A DNA stretch of 64,000 nucleotides from Atkinsonella hypoxylon (lineage: Eukaryota; Ascomycota; Sordariomycetes; Hypocreales; Clavicipitaceae): assembly GCA_000729835.1 (NCBI GenBank), contig JFHB01000010.1:62001-126000 (forward strand), written 5' to 3'. Both the position numbers and the translations under genes were made by a program. Below, piece after piece: positions 21,848 to 34,761 of the stretch (the stretch's first letter is position 1; each line of letters opens with the position of its first letter). The notes below the pieces were generated by a model. It was given only the letters and a program-made list of their open reading frames with translations, was not told the origin of the DNA and searched no databases.

Positions 21848-23748
21848 CTAATGTGCAACCATGCGATCAGCAAGTCGCGCGTCGTTGCTGAACCCGCGCT
21901 CGAGTAGAGCTTCAGTGAGATTGCCGCCCGAACGTCCACTAGCCATCACTTCTTGAGCTGCCTGCTCTATGCCAAGCTGTCTATTTGTCCACAAAGGCTC
22001 CTGGGTCTTGCCCTGCTCACCAACTCCAATGAACCCCCCCTCTGCGGCCCATTGCGACGTACGCTTGATCCCAAGGCGCGTCCAAATCTCGTCAACAGCT
22101 TCCACGAGCTCATCGCGATATTCCTTGGTGTGCCCAGGCGTGGGAGTAATGCGGAGTCGTTCCTGGCCGACGGGGACGGTGGGGTAGTTGATCGACTGCA
22201 CGTAGATTTGATAGTCCTGAAGAAGCATGTCCGATGCTGCCTTGGCTAACTCGGCATTGCCGACGAGAATGGGAACAATGTGCGAGGAATTCGGGATGAC
22301 GGGAATGTCCCGACTGTTGAGCTCCTCTTTGACCGCACGCGTGTGCAGTTGCTGCAGCTTGCGATCGCCGTCATACTCCATCTGGTAGTCAATGGAGGCC
22401 TTGGCGCCAGCCATCGTGGCTGGTGGAAGCGACGTGGTGAAGATGAACCCTGGCGCTAGGGACCGAATCATATCAACCAATTTCGCACTGCCGGCGATAT
22501 ATCCTCCGACGCATCCATACGCCTTGCCGAGAGTTCCCGTGATGATATCAATGCGGTCCATGATGGTACCCCTGGTCAGTCCCTTCTGGTGAGCTTCCCA
22601 ATCAAGATGCTCGGCCACTCCAGCTCCATGAGGCCCATACATTCCGACAGCATGGACTTCGTCCAAAAAGGTGATGGCACCATACTTGTCGGCCAAGTCG
22701 CAGATTTCCTCAATGGGCCCAATAGAGCCACACATGCTGTACACAGATTCGAAAGCAATGATCTTGGGCACGTGAAGAGGCAGGGATGCAAGCTTGGCCT
22801 CGAGGTCCACGACATCGTTGTGCTTAAACACAATCTTCTTGGTGCCAGAATGTCGAATACCTTGAATCATAGAAGCGTGGTTCAGGCTGTCGGATAAAAT
22901 GACGCAATCCGGCATCTTGCTTCCCAGCGTCGCAAGCGTTGCATCATTGGCCACGTAGCATGAGCTGAACACTAAAGCAGCTTCTTTAGCGTGCAGCTTC
23001 GCCAACGTGCCTTCAAGTTCCACAGCATGTTTGTTGTGCCCGGAAATGTTTCTAGTGCCACCGGCACCGGCACCGTACTCGTCCAGGGTCTCCTTCATCT
23101 TATTCAGGACTCGCTGGTTTCGGCCCATGCCAAGGTAGTCATTGGCGCACCAGACTGTGACACGTTCATCCTTGTTTGCCATGTGGGCACGGGGGAATTC
23201 CTTGGCCAGACGGTTGATGTTGTTGAAGTATCGATAAGACTTGTCCTTGTGCTTCTTGTCTAGTTCGGCAGTATAAAATCCATCATAATTAAACTTGCCG
23301 ACAGAACTGTGATGGTCGAGTGCATGGCGAACTAGAAAGAAAGAAAGTAAGAGAGAAATCAGAGTAATGGTCAGCAATCAAGTTTCATCCAAGGTCAATT
23401 GCCATATTGGCTCATCTCGGGCATACCATTTTCACGGGCTTCGATGACTGGCGCATCAACAGCCCTAGCCTCCCGGAGCCGGCTGGTATGGATTCGGGCC
23501 TTGCTGGCCTTCGCTTGGCCAGAATAGGCACGTAAACCAGTCGTAGCGATACCGGCCCTCGCAGACTGTACAGCCATCGCCTTGCCCATTACGGGACAGC
23601 GGTGAGCAAATACCTGAAGCTTAGACATCGTGCCGCCGCAGGGCGATGGCTTCGCGCGGGCCGTGGTAGATAGAGCGCGGAGAGTGGCGGGAGAGGCCGA
23701 TTTCAAGAACGGGCACATAGCCTTGGACTGGCGAAGAACAGAATCCAT
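21848..23748 (-). CDS. HEM1: 5-aminolevulinate synthase, mitochondrial
   Basis: Two exons: 23748-23427 and 23331-21848 (95-bp intron), giving 601 aa. The enzyme condenses glycine and succinyl-CoA to 5-aminolevulinate in the mitochondrial matrix, the first step of heme synthesis. The N-terminal 100 residues are a basic, Ser/Ala-rich transit region carrying Cys-Pro heme-regulatory-type motifs (AMCPFLK near residue 12, HRCPVMGK near 50). The core has WCANDYLGMGR, SGHNKHAVELE, the PLP-binding FLDEVHAVGMYGPHGAG, the catalytic lysine in ITGTLGKAYGCVGGY and RLRITPTPGH near the C-terminus. The start MDSVLRQSK fits known fungal forms; an ATG one codon upstream is also possible. Two CCAAT boxes lie about 420-475 bp upstream (CCAAT on the coding strand), plausible for HAP-complex control of heme genes. 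Confidence 0.96.
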
Positions 23749-24803
23749 CATCACTTGCGTGCAAATTTCAAAAGAGCTCAAGTGATTATTCCGAGTTGAC
23801 CCCGAATTGAGCAGTAGTAACGGCGTCGTTTGATGTAAACTCTCTTCAATTGTCAGCGGTCGAGTCGAGAGTCAGGTTGGCCTGTGGCCACTAGGTTTCC
23901 AGGGAGCGATAGGAGCGTTTCAAGCAGCTGACGATCGTATGATTGTCCAGATTGAGCGTATCTAGGCTGGTTCGCGGGGTTCTGCATAACAGCTAGCGCT
24001 TCCAAACCAAACAGTCGGGATCGCGAGGGTTTTGTGGAAGAGGGAAACTCGTGGATTTTGTCTGGGTTTTCGCAGCGAGAGGCCCAGCTTCGGCAGCGTC
24101 GCCGTCCGATGGGGGTCCACTTTGCGGTTTTGGCCGCTCCCACTCGTTGGACAGAGTGTATCATTATCATTGGCTCGCTCAGCACCCTGCGTCTGTCTCT
24201 CTAATACTGCCATTCCTATTGGCTACATGGCTCGTATTCCCCCGCCTCCACTGCCTCGAACAGTGAGTGTCAACCGGCTCTATCAGCTTCCGAGCACGAA
24301 AGTGGCCCGGCGGGTCGTCGCTCACATCTCTACGTGCTGGACCGGCCACGGTTTCCTTGGCGCACTTTAATAATCACCTGCATTGCTCCGTAAGCTGTCT
24401 CACTCTTAGCCTCAAGCTAGTTGCTCATGGCACGTCTTTTAGGCTTGATCCGTCATATATAGGTATCTACGCAGCACGTCCAGAACCTGGAAGCCGATGC
24501 ATCTAATGATCTGGCTATTATATCAAGTTCAATTGCACCTTTAATATGTCGCCTCGTCACTGAACCACCTGCTGATGATGAGGGTTTCTGCAACCAAAGA
24601 AGTCTCGCCTCATGAGAATGGCAGAACTGTTGTTAATGAATCTCTTACAAAGGTACCACATTGCAAATGCATTCGCCAAACAGAAATAAGAGAACGAAAC
24701 CTCCATCCAAGTATACGTAGACTCCTGAATGCCCCAGTTTCTCATCCTCTGATGGATTTAAAAAAAAAAGCAACACCTGTTCAATGATCAAATGTGTTGC
24801 CGG
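23749..24803. other. Intergenic, HEM1 promoter and 3' flank of the SNF2 gene
   Basis: About 1.05 kb. ATTGG at 24169-24173 and 24218-24222 reads as CCAAT on the HEM1 coding strand. No gene is supported; the overlapping open frames at 23853-24370 on both strands have no domain. Confidence 0.5.
24169..24222 (-). promoter_or_regulatory. HEM1: Pair of CCAAT boxes upstream of HEM1
   Basis: Two CCAAT pentamers on the minus strand (24173-24169 and 24222-24218), each followed by GATAAT- or AGGAAT-like bases, lie roughly 420-475 bp upstream of the HEM1 ATG. Fungal heme genes are often bound by the CCAAT/HAP complex, but this assignment rests on motif and distance only. Confidence 0.3.
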
Positions 24804-27800
24804 CTAATGTGGCACCGAAATATTATGCTTTTTTTTCGTCTCCTCCATTTTAGCTTCAAGCTCATTGTGGGGAAGTTCGTTCAGGTCAGCCACCTTCCTC
24901 TGCAGTTCGTCAGTGTCAGTAGTAGCAAGGTATTCGGCCGTAAAACTCCGAGCTACCAAGGCAATGACAAATCTGTCATTTTCGACAAATTCCGTGAGAG
25001 TACGCCATTGATGGTTATCTGGTAAGAATCCACGCTTAAGGCTTTGGCGGACTTTGTCTATCGAGTTGATGATGTCGTCTAATATCATGACCAGTGCTGG
25101 ATCAGGCTGTGCAGATTCCAAATGGAACACCTTCTGGAGCCTCTCGGTTAATCTTTTCCTAAACTCTGCTTTCTGTGGATTCTTAATCACAGAAATGAAA
25201 GGATTTGGGTTGACGTGAGTTCCAGCCGTGGGGTTGGTAGGCAGACTTTGATCTGGCTGAGCAGCTACCTCGGGTTCTGGTATATCTCGTGCAGGATTGC
25301 CAAAAAAAGTTTGCGCTCCGCGTATGGGCATCAGCTTATGCACTTGTTGCGCAGGATCCTATGAACAGAGGTCAATCGCAAGGAAGATTTAACGAGAGGT
25401 AGTATCACATACTCTAGGGGCATCTTCAGAAAGTGACACGTCTGAGGTCTTACTATTCACACCCATAGCCACGACTGGTGGTGCAGAAGGTGGTCGCAAT
25501 AGTGGCAACGCCTGTTCAGCTGGAACTCCATTACCTGAACCAGAGCCTAAAGGTACGCTGCCGGGCCGGGCCGAGCTGTGGCTGGTAAGAGGAATTGCTC
25601 CTCTTCCAGACGATGCGGAGGTAGTAGGCTCAGGAGTTGGACGAGGCGCTTGTTGGGTAGATTGGTTCTCTTTCCTGCTATTTGGCTTCTGTAGGTATTC
25701 ATGCTTGCCATGTCCAAGTGCAAACAACTTAGCAAGGTCGTCGGCCTCCTTTTGTTCCTCCACTGACAAAAACGCACTGTAATCTTCTTTTTCGTAGGTG
25801 TCTGTAGAAATTATTTCTCGTATGCTGCCGGTCTGACCACATTTAAGAATGATTTGATCGAGAATGTTATCTTTTCCAAAATAACCTGTCAGGGCTTTTT
25901 GATCTGTATCGATGACATTATGCATCATGTTAGTCTGTCTATTGCCCAAACTGATCGGGTTCTTCTTGTCCACGACCCGGCGGGAAAGTTGCAATTTGAA
26001 AACAGCTCTGTGATGCAAATCTTGCTCGAAAGTACCAGCTGTGACGAAGTAGTAAACAGTGACAGGCTTTGTCTGGCCAATTCGGTATGTACGCCCTACA
26101 GCCTGTAGTTCATGGACGGGATTCCACTGAAAGTCGAAAATAACCACACGATTGGCGCCTTGAATGTTAAGACCTACCCCTCCAGCCTTGGTAGAAATCA
26201 GGTAGAACTCGGTATCATTGGTATTGAAGCTCTTGATTTGTTCCTGCCGTTTTCGTATCGGAGTTCCTCCATCGAGTCGGCTGAAGCGTCTTTGCTGCTG
26301 TTTAAAAAGGGACGCCAGGTAGTTCAGCGTTGGTATCGAGTGGCTGAATACGAGCACCTTGTCCCCTTTGTCCCGTGCACAATCCAGGATCTGTATTAAC
26401 AACCCGACTTTAGAGGAAGCGGACGCGGACGCGGACCCTTCGTTTGATTCTGGAGAAAGTAATTCAAGGACTTGACCTTGAATGCTTTGCGGAAGCCATG
26501 TAGAACCATTGCTGTTCGCGGAAGAATCTCTTGCTTCTTTGTAAAACACAGCGGGGTGATTGCAAAGCAACAAGAGTTTATTCAGATTACCGAGCATATC
26601 GCCTCGTCCGCACTCTTCATCCTGTGAAAACTCGCCTCGAACAGCAGCTAAAAAGAGGTTGTAGACCTTGGTTTGTAGCGGCGTTGGCTTAACATACAAG
26701 ATAAACTCTCGTTTAGGCGGCAAATCCTCTTCCAAGCAAGTTTTGGTAGTCGCTCGATGTACTTTCGGTGCAACGGTTTTTGTGAGGGCCTGTAGCAACT
26801 TTAGGGCTTTCCGCGTTTGAAATAGATCGCTGTCAATATTTAGACCTTGCTGAATAGGATCCGCGTAAATTTGACGAAATTCGGTTAACGGCCCAAGAAA
26901 ATTAGGAGCAACCCAGTTGATTAAGGAGTAATATTCTTCGATATGGTTCGCCAACGGTGATCCTGTCATGGCAATTCGACTATTAGTTCGGAACTGGGAG
27001 CAGATCACATGAACTTTGGTCTCGCGATTTTTCAACGTGTGAGACTCGTCGGTGACAACCAGATTCGGCTCGTCAAATAATGAATTTTCCCCCTGGCTGT
27101 GCAACTTCGTGAATATAGGGTAACCCATGACCAAAACACCGCCATTTTGCGACCAATTTTTTAATGTGGTGCGTCTTTGTTCCCCCGAAAGAGTCGAATC
27201 AACTGAAAAAGGACCGCCCAAAACTTCGTTCGTATCCCACTTAAGCAGTTCCTCGATCCAATTGTTCACTAACCCAGAAGGACAAAGCACTAGCGTCTTG
27301 GACTTGCGAAGATCCTCTGGGATTTGAGACACCACGCTAGGATCCAAGGACTTGCTTGATTCTTGAATTGCCACAAGAAGTGTAATGACTTGCATGGTTT
27401 TGCCTAAGCCCATGGTGTGCGCTAATAGACATCCTTGACGGAGGGTCGGATCTTGAATGATTTGGTTCCACATGAATCGAACACCCTCAATCTGATGGTC
27501 CTTGATCATTTTCCCAATCTTCTCATTAATGTATATAAACGACTGTTCGTCCTGCTTAGACTCGTTGATAATGAGGCGCGATTTATCTCCGGACACAATA
27601 GCGCCTTCATCCAGCTTTGCGCGAAAGCGAAGGACACGAGCTTCTCGCTCCTCAGCACGACGCCTTTCCCGTTCCCGAAGGTCGGCAGCGGCCCTGTTTC
27701 GGACGATCTCCTTCGGGGCAGCTCTTCGAGGAGTCTTCTTGTTGGTCCCGTCTGCTCTAACGTCAATGTCGTCGATCATTTCGTCATCAGATAAATCTGG

Positions 27801-30146
27801 ATCTCGCCATATGTCTTTGTCCTGTGGGAAAAGCGGTGCCATCTGTACCAGAAACTCGTGCCAAACTGCCCAGCTGTTTCCGCCTTCTTGAGATCTTAGT
27901 CTCTGCACTGAAGCCTGCTTTAGATCCGCTAGTCGGGACTCCTTCAGGTTCTTTACCTTTAGGAAACAAAGGAACAGCCTTGCAACGTCGAACGCTAAAG
28001 CATCTGGACTGGGCTTGGTAAGTTGTTCTAAATCTCGCAGAGGTTGGGCGACGTGTCTTGCAATTGTTAAGCGGAAAGACTCATCAACAGAAGTTTCTTG
28101 CACGTGCTTAAGAACAGCAGACCGTCTTAAGTGGCCCAACTTCCATAAGAGCGTGATTACCAGTGCATATCGGTCCCTCTGCTTGGACCAGTGGGCAGGC
28201 GGGTGGCTAGCGATTTGCATAACGTCGTGATACTTCACTTGCCATGACAAGGAATGCATCTGCAAGGCTGACGATGGCTCATTTTTCTGAATTGTCGCAA
28301 CGCCATCTTTCTTGGCTTGTTCAGCAAGGCCAGGGTCGTCTTCACGAGTATCAGCAGGTTGCTCCGTGGGGGTGCAGGCGCCACTTGAATCAATCTGTGT
28401 CAAATCGATATATATGGGAGACTCAGTGTTTCCAATCGGGCTTTGCGACCCTTTGATGCGGATAGCAGAAGAGGGCTGAGTCGGACCAACTTGTGAAGTC
28501 ACCTCGTGCAGCTGAGTAGGGCTAACTTGTGAAGCCACTTCATCCACTTCATCGTCAACGATGAAACCATCTTCATCAGAGCTCGTCAGCACCTCTTCGT
28601 CCGTGGAGACATGCTGAATTTTGGGTTTATAAGGGACCGGTTGTTTTGATGCCGTCGAGGCTTTCGGAGGTTCAAACCTTGAGCCTAGAACCTCAGCCAG
28701 CCAGGAATGATACAACCTATCCTCAACGCTCTGCTCCATGCAAGATGCCTGCAAGCGAATGTCTCGCTCTTTGGACCATTTCTGTCCCATGATTTCTGTC
28801 TCTAACTTCTTGATTCTGTCATTAAATCGCTTAACATCTTGGGCCGCCTTCATAAAGAGCTCGCTCTTTTTACCGCGCCTTAAAGCATTAGTCCATAGAG
28901 TATGGGCTTTTTTCTGATGCTTAGGAAGCTTCCGAGCTGTCCAGGAGTTCTTCATGTTCAAAAGCTCTTCGTCTAATATTTCCCGAACTCGGCTCTGGGC
29001 CACAAGTTTCGATCGGTCAGCTTCAAGCCTTCTGTTGCCTTCGACTCTCTCTTGCTCCATCTCTTCTAGTGTTTCTCGGTCTAGTTCATCCGGCAGATCG
29101 TCGAGGTCAAGGATATTATCACCGGAGCTGTACGAACCAGCCATTTCAGCTTCCAGGCCGCTGTCCATAGCTTGTTCAATACGGCCGTTCCTGATCAGGA
29201 AACGTTTCATAATCTTGTGTATAACCAGTCTTTTTCCATGAGGGAATTTGGTGAGAACCGGAGTGCTGATGGCATCCCCGACCTCATACAATTGGCCCGT
29301 GAGTGTCGTTAGTGCTGATTTTACATCTCTTCCGTCAATGGTCCCCTTTCCTAAGTAAGCGAGCTCGTCTTCACTTTCGTCTATGTCCACTCGATGACTG
29401 CTGTCCATGGTTGTGTCCTTCGTTGTGTCTATCCTTGGGGCTGGCTGACTTTGACTAAGAGAATCGGCTTCAGTAACTAAAGGAATAGGGAAGAGATTCA
29501 CGGGCTTGTCCTGCAACAGTTGAGGCGCTATCCTCTTCCTCTTCAGCCGATTTTCCGGACTCTTGCTTCCGACTGCCGCGGGGGCTGCAGCAATGTCTAT
29601 TGCGTTGTTGTTGTTGTTGGGAGTCCGTTCTTCATTGTGATGATCCCCAGAATAATCATTAGAAATGTTAGGAATAGCCACTTGAGACTTAGATGCTGGG
29701 GAAGGAGTCAAGACTTTCATTCCAGCCAGAGAATTCGATGGTATATGTCCCTCAGATTGCGGGGTCAACCGAACAGACATCGGGCTATCTCGAGCGCGAT
29801 CGCGCGATACCTGATTTTCATTTCCTCCCACATCTAGGTTGTCTACTGCCCAATTTTGAAACCCTGAACTTCGGCGCCGCAGGACCATAATAGCTTCTCC
29901 TAAAGCATTTTTGTGTTTTAAAAGTTTGACATTCAGACTCTGATAGAGTTCGTTTCGCAAGTCAATATTGAAAGCCCCTCCCATGAAATCATGAGTAAGT
30001 AGAGTATACCCATCGATCCCATTGTCCCGAACTCTAGCGGCCAGTTCTTCCAGATTACGTGAGCAAGGGCGAGAAAGAGCAGTAAGTTCAGATATCAAGG
30101 CATCCTCATCCCACCAAAAGGGATCTCCTGGTCGGATGCCATCCAT
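24804..30146 (-). CDS. SNF2-family chromatin-remodelling ATPase (Rad54/ATRX/ARIP4-like)
   Basis: Two exons: 30146-25413 and 25358-24804 (54-bp intron), about 1762 aa. Residues 1-65 look like a small SAM-like helical domain (DPFWWDEDALISELTAL). A long acidic, Ser-rich, coiled-coil linker follows. The ATPase begins near residue 880: HTMGLGKTMQVITLL (Walker A), TLVLCPSGLVNNW (Ia), VVTDESHTLKN (motif II, DESH) and MTGSPLANHIEEYYSL (III). The second RecA-like lobe (about 1245-1410) has KVLVFSHSIPTL, ISTKAGGVGLNIQGAN (V) and QAVGRTYRIGQTKPV (VI). The last 250 residues are Pro/Ser/Gln-rich, then a helical C-terminus. It should be a nuclear DNA translocase; motif V/VI and the layout point to the Rad54-like group. 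The exact orthologue is not recognised. DESH is unusual where DEGH or DEAH is common. Confidence 0.88.
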
Positions 30147-31205
30147 TGACTAACGATAATATGAGCAGATTGGCATATTCTAAAAACAGTAGGTCAGCAA
30201 AAATTGTTCAGTCAAGGAAGTGAGATAAGTAAGGACGAGGAATCTTTGTTTGTCTGGAAACCCACGCGAGAACCCCGGTCACGTTCGCAAGCCGGATACG
30301 ATGATCAAGCGACCCAGATGAGCACAAGAGGCTGGAACCAACGGTGACAACGGTTATGAGGTTGATTGAAAAGGTTCGCGGGGCGCTGTTGAGGGTTTGC
30401 AGCCAATGAGTGTGGTTGAGCTCACATGAGGCGTTTCGAAACGTCGTAACCGGAAATCTCAATCAAGACGTGTTTCTCAACCAAGAATCGAAAATCATAC
30501 CCTTGATTTCCCCACCCCAAAAAAATAGCTGGCCTCGTTTTCGCGCGTTAAATGAGTCAAATGGCAACTTGAAAGCTCGATGAAGGCACAATGTTATGCA
30601 AGCGTCGTTGGCATCACACTTGTGACGGCCCGGCAGGTGTTTACAACAGCAGGCATACTTGCAGCAGCTGGTGGAGTGGCACGTGACGAGGTCGAGATGA
30701 GGGCAGATGGGGGCAGATGGGGGCAGATCTGCTTCGTTTGCTGCCGACGATGCACAACTCATTAAACAAAGACCAGACTGATTGAAAGAATATATGCTCT
30801 ACAGAAAGGGGGTTTTAAGTGTCGCTCCGGAATTTCCAAGATGTCTGGCACGAATGGCGTGGGGCGTCGAGCCAGAGGTGTGAGGGCGAGCTTTCAAGGC
30901 GCCTCCATCACCTAGCATGTTCCATTGACAATAATGCTGCTCTGGGGAGCAGAATCGGGGCAGACGAGGACAGCTTGGCCTGGTGCCACGACAAAAGTCT
31001 CAGTGCTGTGTACGGAGTAATACCCACCACATCTGCCTCCCAGACAGACCCAGACCCAGATCCAGACTGTCATTCCGGCCCGGCGCCAACATAGCCTACA
31101 AGTTAACCAACTGTCGCTTTGTCCGAATTGCGGGATCAGACTTCTATTCCCTTTTGCTCAGCCTCCATTTGTGATTTTATTTCTTAGACCTCGATCTCGT
31201 TCCTC
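30147..31205. other. Intergenic, divergent promoters of the SNF2 and GSH2 genes
   Basis: About 1.06 kb. It has a gggcagat tandem repeat at 30700-30729, a tacggagtaat word near 31013 and a cagaccc/cagatcc-rich stretch at 31040-31070. Reading frames have no domain on either strand. No gene seen. Confidence 0.55.
30700..30729. repeat. (GGGCAGAT)n short tandem repeat
   Basis: Three to four copies of the 10-bp unit atgggggcag in tandem. Confidence 0.85.
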
Positions 31206-32924
31206 ATGAAGTCTGACGACGGCATCGAGCCAAGCTGGCCATTTCCATCCAAACTCACGAATGCTGAGCGAGATAATCTGGTCCAGACCATTAAGGACTG
31301 GGCCTCTGGCCATGGTCTGGTAGTACGACCAGCCCCAGCAGCAATCGCTGCAGAGGCAGATCCCAAACGCATAGCTGCGGTCCCTGCTCCCGTGACGCTA
31401 TTCCCGAGCGGCATTGCTAGACATGCTTTCCGGAAAGGTCTGGCAGCTCAGAAGGCGTACAATGAACTGTATGCCGCTGTGAGCAGGGATGAGGAGTTCT
31501 TGGCACAGATTGTGAAGCAGTATGTTTCGTGCTTTAAATTCCATGCTGTGTTTGGCCTAACTAAGCATTTCCCGTCCCAGGGTCATTGATGGGGATGAGT
31601 TTGTTCGTGATTTGTGGGCTGTCCATCAAACAGTCAAGTCGGAAGGCTATACGCAGGTGAATATTCCGGCTGCCAATTGCGCGCATGAGTGACGATGGTT
31701 CTAATGCCGAATTAGCCTCTGTCATTGGGTTTATTCAGATCTGACTACATGGCTCACCAAGACACCACTGTGCTGCCTCCGTTCGCTCAACTCAAGCAAG
31801 TCGAGTTCAACACGATTGCATCCTCATTTGGCGGTTTGTCAGCCCGCACGGCGCAGCTTCATCGTTATCTTGCCAAGAATGTTTATCCATTGCTGCAGCA
31901 ATCTGTTCCCGAAGGCGCCTTGGATTTGCCGGAGAACAAGGCGATCGAGGGGTTAGCTGGTGGCATCGAGGCTGCGTATCACGCCTATGGTGCGCCCCAG
32001 CCTGAACATACCAAGTGTGTCATATTCCTAGTCCAAGGCGATGAGCGTAATGTATGGGATCAACGCCATCTAGAATACCAAGTGGCGCAGTCTTCACCAA
32101 CCATTCCGGTGTTCCGGCTAGCTTTCGCAGACATACTAGATTACACTTCTCTTGCCGACACCAAGAAGCGTCAACTTTTGTATTGCAGCCCAGTCAACCC
32201 AGAGGCAAAGTTCGAGGTTGCCGTCGTCTACATGAGAGCAGGCTATGGCCCAGGTGACTACCCAAACCAACGAGCCTGGGATGCGAGATGCCGTCTTGAA
32301 CGATCCTATGCCATTAAATGCCCAACGGTTCTCACGCAACTGGCCGGAACAAAGAAGGTGCAGCAGGTGCTTGCTACGCCCCGGTCACCGTCCCAAAAGT
32401 CAATTCTGAGCAAATTTATCAAAGATGATACCCCATCAGCAGTCGAGCTATGGAAGACTTTTACCAACATCTATCCCCTGGATACGTCTGAAATGGGGTT
32501 GTTGGCGCGAAAAAGGGCACTTGATCCAGAACAGTGCCAAGATTACGTCTTGAAGCCGCAGAGGGAAGGAGGGGGTAACAATATCTACGGCAAGGCTATT
32601 CCGGAATACCTCAAGTCGGTACCTGAATCTCATTGGGGGTCGTTTATCTTGATGGAGCTCATCAAGCCTCAACCACAACGCAATCTGATTCTACGCAATG
32701 GTCAGCTGGAAGAAGGCAATGTGATCAGCGAGTTAGGAGTCTATGGAGCATGTGTTTGGAATCAACAATCCGGCGAAATCCTTCACAACGAGGAGGCTGG
32801 CTGGCTGCTCAGAACAAAAGGCGACAAGAGCGAAGAAGGTGGCGTTGCTGCTGGCTATGGGTGCATGGACAGTGTATTACTGGTACTGACCAATATAGAC
32901 ATACAGGAGGACATGCAAGAATAG
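31206..32924 (+). CDS. GSH2: Glutathione synthetase
   Basis: Three exons: 31206-31519, 31581-31656 and 31716-32924, giving 532 aa. It joins gamma-glutamylcysteine and glycine with ATP to form glutathione, as a cytosolic homodimer. The eukaryotic family is recognised by VTLFPSGIARHAF, the LGLFRSDYM substrate region, QVEFNTIASSFGGLS, VVYMRAGYGPGDY, the glycine-rich ATP loop KPQREGGGNNIYG (about residue 409), FILMELI and EEGGVAAGYGCMDSVLL at the end. The family usually stops shortly after that last motif; here about a dozen extra residues follow (to DMQE). Start ATG at 31206 precedes the conserved N-terminal helix. Convergent with RIM1 about 300 bp downstream. No Yap1-type site was evident upstream. 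Confidence 0.96.
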
Positions 32925-33218
32925 GGTGCCATGAGATGTTGGAACAGTGCGCGTGGAAACAGTGTGAAGCGTGAGATTAGACTTGATTGTTGATTTGTGG
33001 CATTCCCCAGCCTGGCATCGCCCTTACATTATAGAGGATTTGCGCAAGTCATTCTGTATCTTGACTAGAATACATGAAACAAGTGACAAAGGAATTGGGA
33101 AGTCTTTCGAGGCGGGGATGTGATCTTCTGATGAACAAAGCCATTTGACGCCACGGGGAAAAAAAATATATCGGTCACGATCTCTGTGGGTCATGTTCGC
33201 ATGGCCGGTGTAGGGAGT

Positions 33219-33767
33219 CTATTCGTTCTGAACAGCGCTTTGGGGTCGCTTAAGGACTTCAAGGTTGCCTATTTTGCAAAACATTCGTTAGTTACTAGCC
33301 ACTCCTTCGGAACTGCGGTAATCGAGTTAGAAACTTACGCTGAACGATGTTCAAACCGCTGCGAGCCTGGCCATTGGAATCTTCGTAGTTGTTGATGCTG
33401 GCGTCGCCTTCGACATAGATCATTGCACTGCCTCAGTGTTAACTATCACGTTCGAATTAATCTAGCGCAAACGCGGAAAGCAGAACACGGACCCCTTGGG
33501 CAAGCTCAACAGGAAGTCCCTTTGGGGGCCTTCAGCGAAACTAGTAACGCGGAACCAGCTCGTCTGGCGATTGTCCTTGGGACCACGGTTGCTGGCTACG
33601 GCGTACTTGAGGATCTCGCGACCAGTGCTGGTGGCCTGAACCTCGGGAGTATCGGCCAGGTTGCCAATGATGGAGATGCGAGCGACAGATCGAGGGGACG
33701 ACGTGCTGAACGAGCGGGCAGCGCCAACAGAGGCGGCGGTTGCGCGGCGGAAGAGGGAGGAAGACAT
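33219..33767 (-). CDS. RIM1: Mitochondrial single-stranded DNA-binding protein
   Basis: Three exons: 33767-33493, 33427-33339 and 33268-33219, giving 137 aa, almost the yeast Rim1 length. Residues 1-28 are a basic, Ser/Ala-rich mitochondrial presequence (MSSSLFRRATAASVGAARSF). The rest is a bacterial SSB-type OB fold: ISIIGNLADTPEVQ, GREILKYAVASNRG, TSWFRVTSF, LPKGAMIYVEGDASIN and the last strand LNIVQRNLEVLKRP. It coats single-stranded mitochondrial DNA during replication. There is no long acidic C-terminal tail, as in other fungal Rim1 proteins. The introns fall inside the OB fold, and ORF callers see only the first exon. Confidence 0.94.
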
Positions 33768-34028
33768 GGTTGTATATGGACGGCGGCCACGAGGCGAGAC
33801 GAATTAAGCAAACTTCCGGGTGCGTTTGGGCCGTGCGATGTTAGAAAAATGGAATCTCGGTGGGTGGTTTCTGGTGGTTGATGGATTTCAGTGCAAGAGC
33901 TGGCCCCTGCGTTGGCGCTGATGGTATGAATTTACAGTCACGACGTGACAAATGAAAGGATTTATTTTGCACTCTGCCATGATTGGCTAATGGTCTCCCA
34001 CGCGACTGGAAGTATGATGGGTGGAGAT

Positions 34029-34069
34029 GTAGGTACCTAGGTAGGTAGTTTAGGTAGTTATGTACCTTA
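34029..34069. repeat. TACCTAGGTAGG-type palindromic microsatellite
   Basis: The stretch taggtacctaggtaggtag followed by degenerate taggtagttatgtacc is one of several dispersed arrays of this word in the window. Confidence 0.8.
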
Positions 34070-34728
34070 GACTCCGGCGGAACGTGGGGCGTGATGGAAA
34101 CTACTGGACGGATTTTACTAACAAGCTCAGAGCCAGCTCTGTTACGGAGAACCAACAGCTTGGATGCTGTTTATGTGCATGCTTGATTCGATACCTCTTT
34201 CTAGGTGAAAATTTATATGTGGATTCAAGTATCCTCCTATTTACTAATCTGATTGGCTGACCTGACAACTAGATAGGTACGGAGCACTAGGTAATTGACC
34301 TAGCTTTCGTCTCAAATGGCACTTGAATAGATGCGTGCTCCTCCTACAAGACTCGCCTTCACGTAATGTGCGAACCGCCGGTTTATGTATTAGTGACGGC
34401 TGTCGTGAGTGCGCGTCTATTGATGAGTGCCGGGCTGTAGAATCAGTCAGCGCAAAGTGAACTCAACCAGACCAACTTTCTACCCTCCGAATGTTCCCGA
34501 TGCCCTCACTCTCGTTTCCTCGCCTCCAACTCCGCCGTAGTTTAGTTGTTGTCTCAATAAGGACTCGCCGTCTCGCATACGAGCTCGATCAAGCAATGAA
34601 ATGCCTGCACTCAAATTTGCTCTCACTAGCTACCTGGGGTCCTTGCTCCTGCGGCTTCCACGGCCCGCGCGAGATCGTAATGCTGGCTCAACTGGGCAGA
34701 TGCCATATCGGCAGTGTCGAGTGTAGCA

Positions 34729-34761
34729 GCAAAAAGAAAAAGAAAAAGAAAGAAAAAAAGA
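34729..34761. repeat. (AAAAAG)n purine repeat
   Basis: Imperfect tandem aaaaag units; purine-only on the + strand. Confidence 0.85.
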
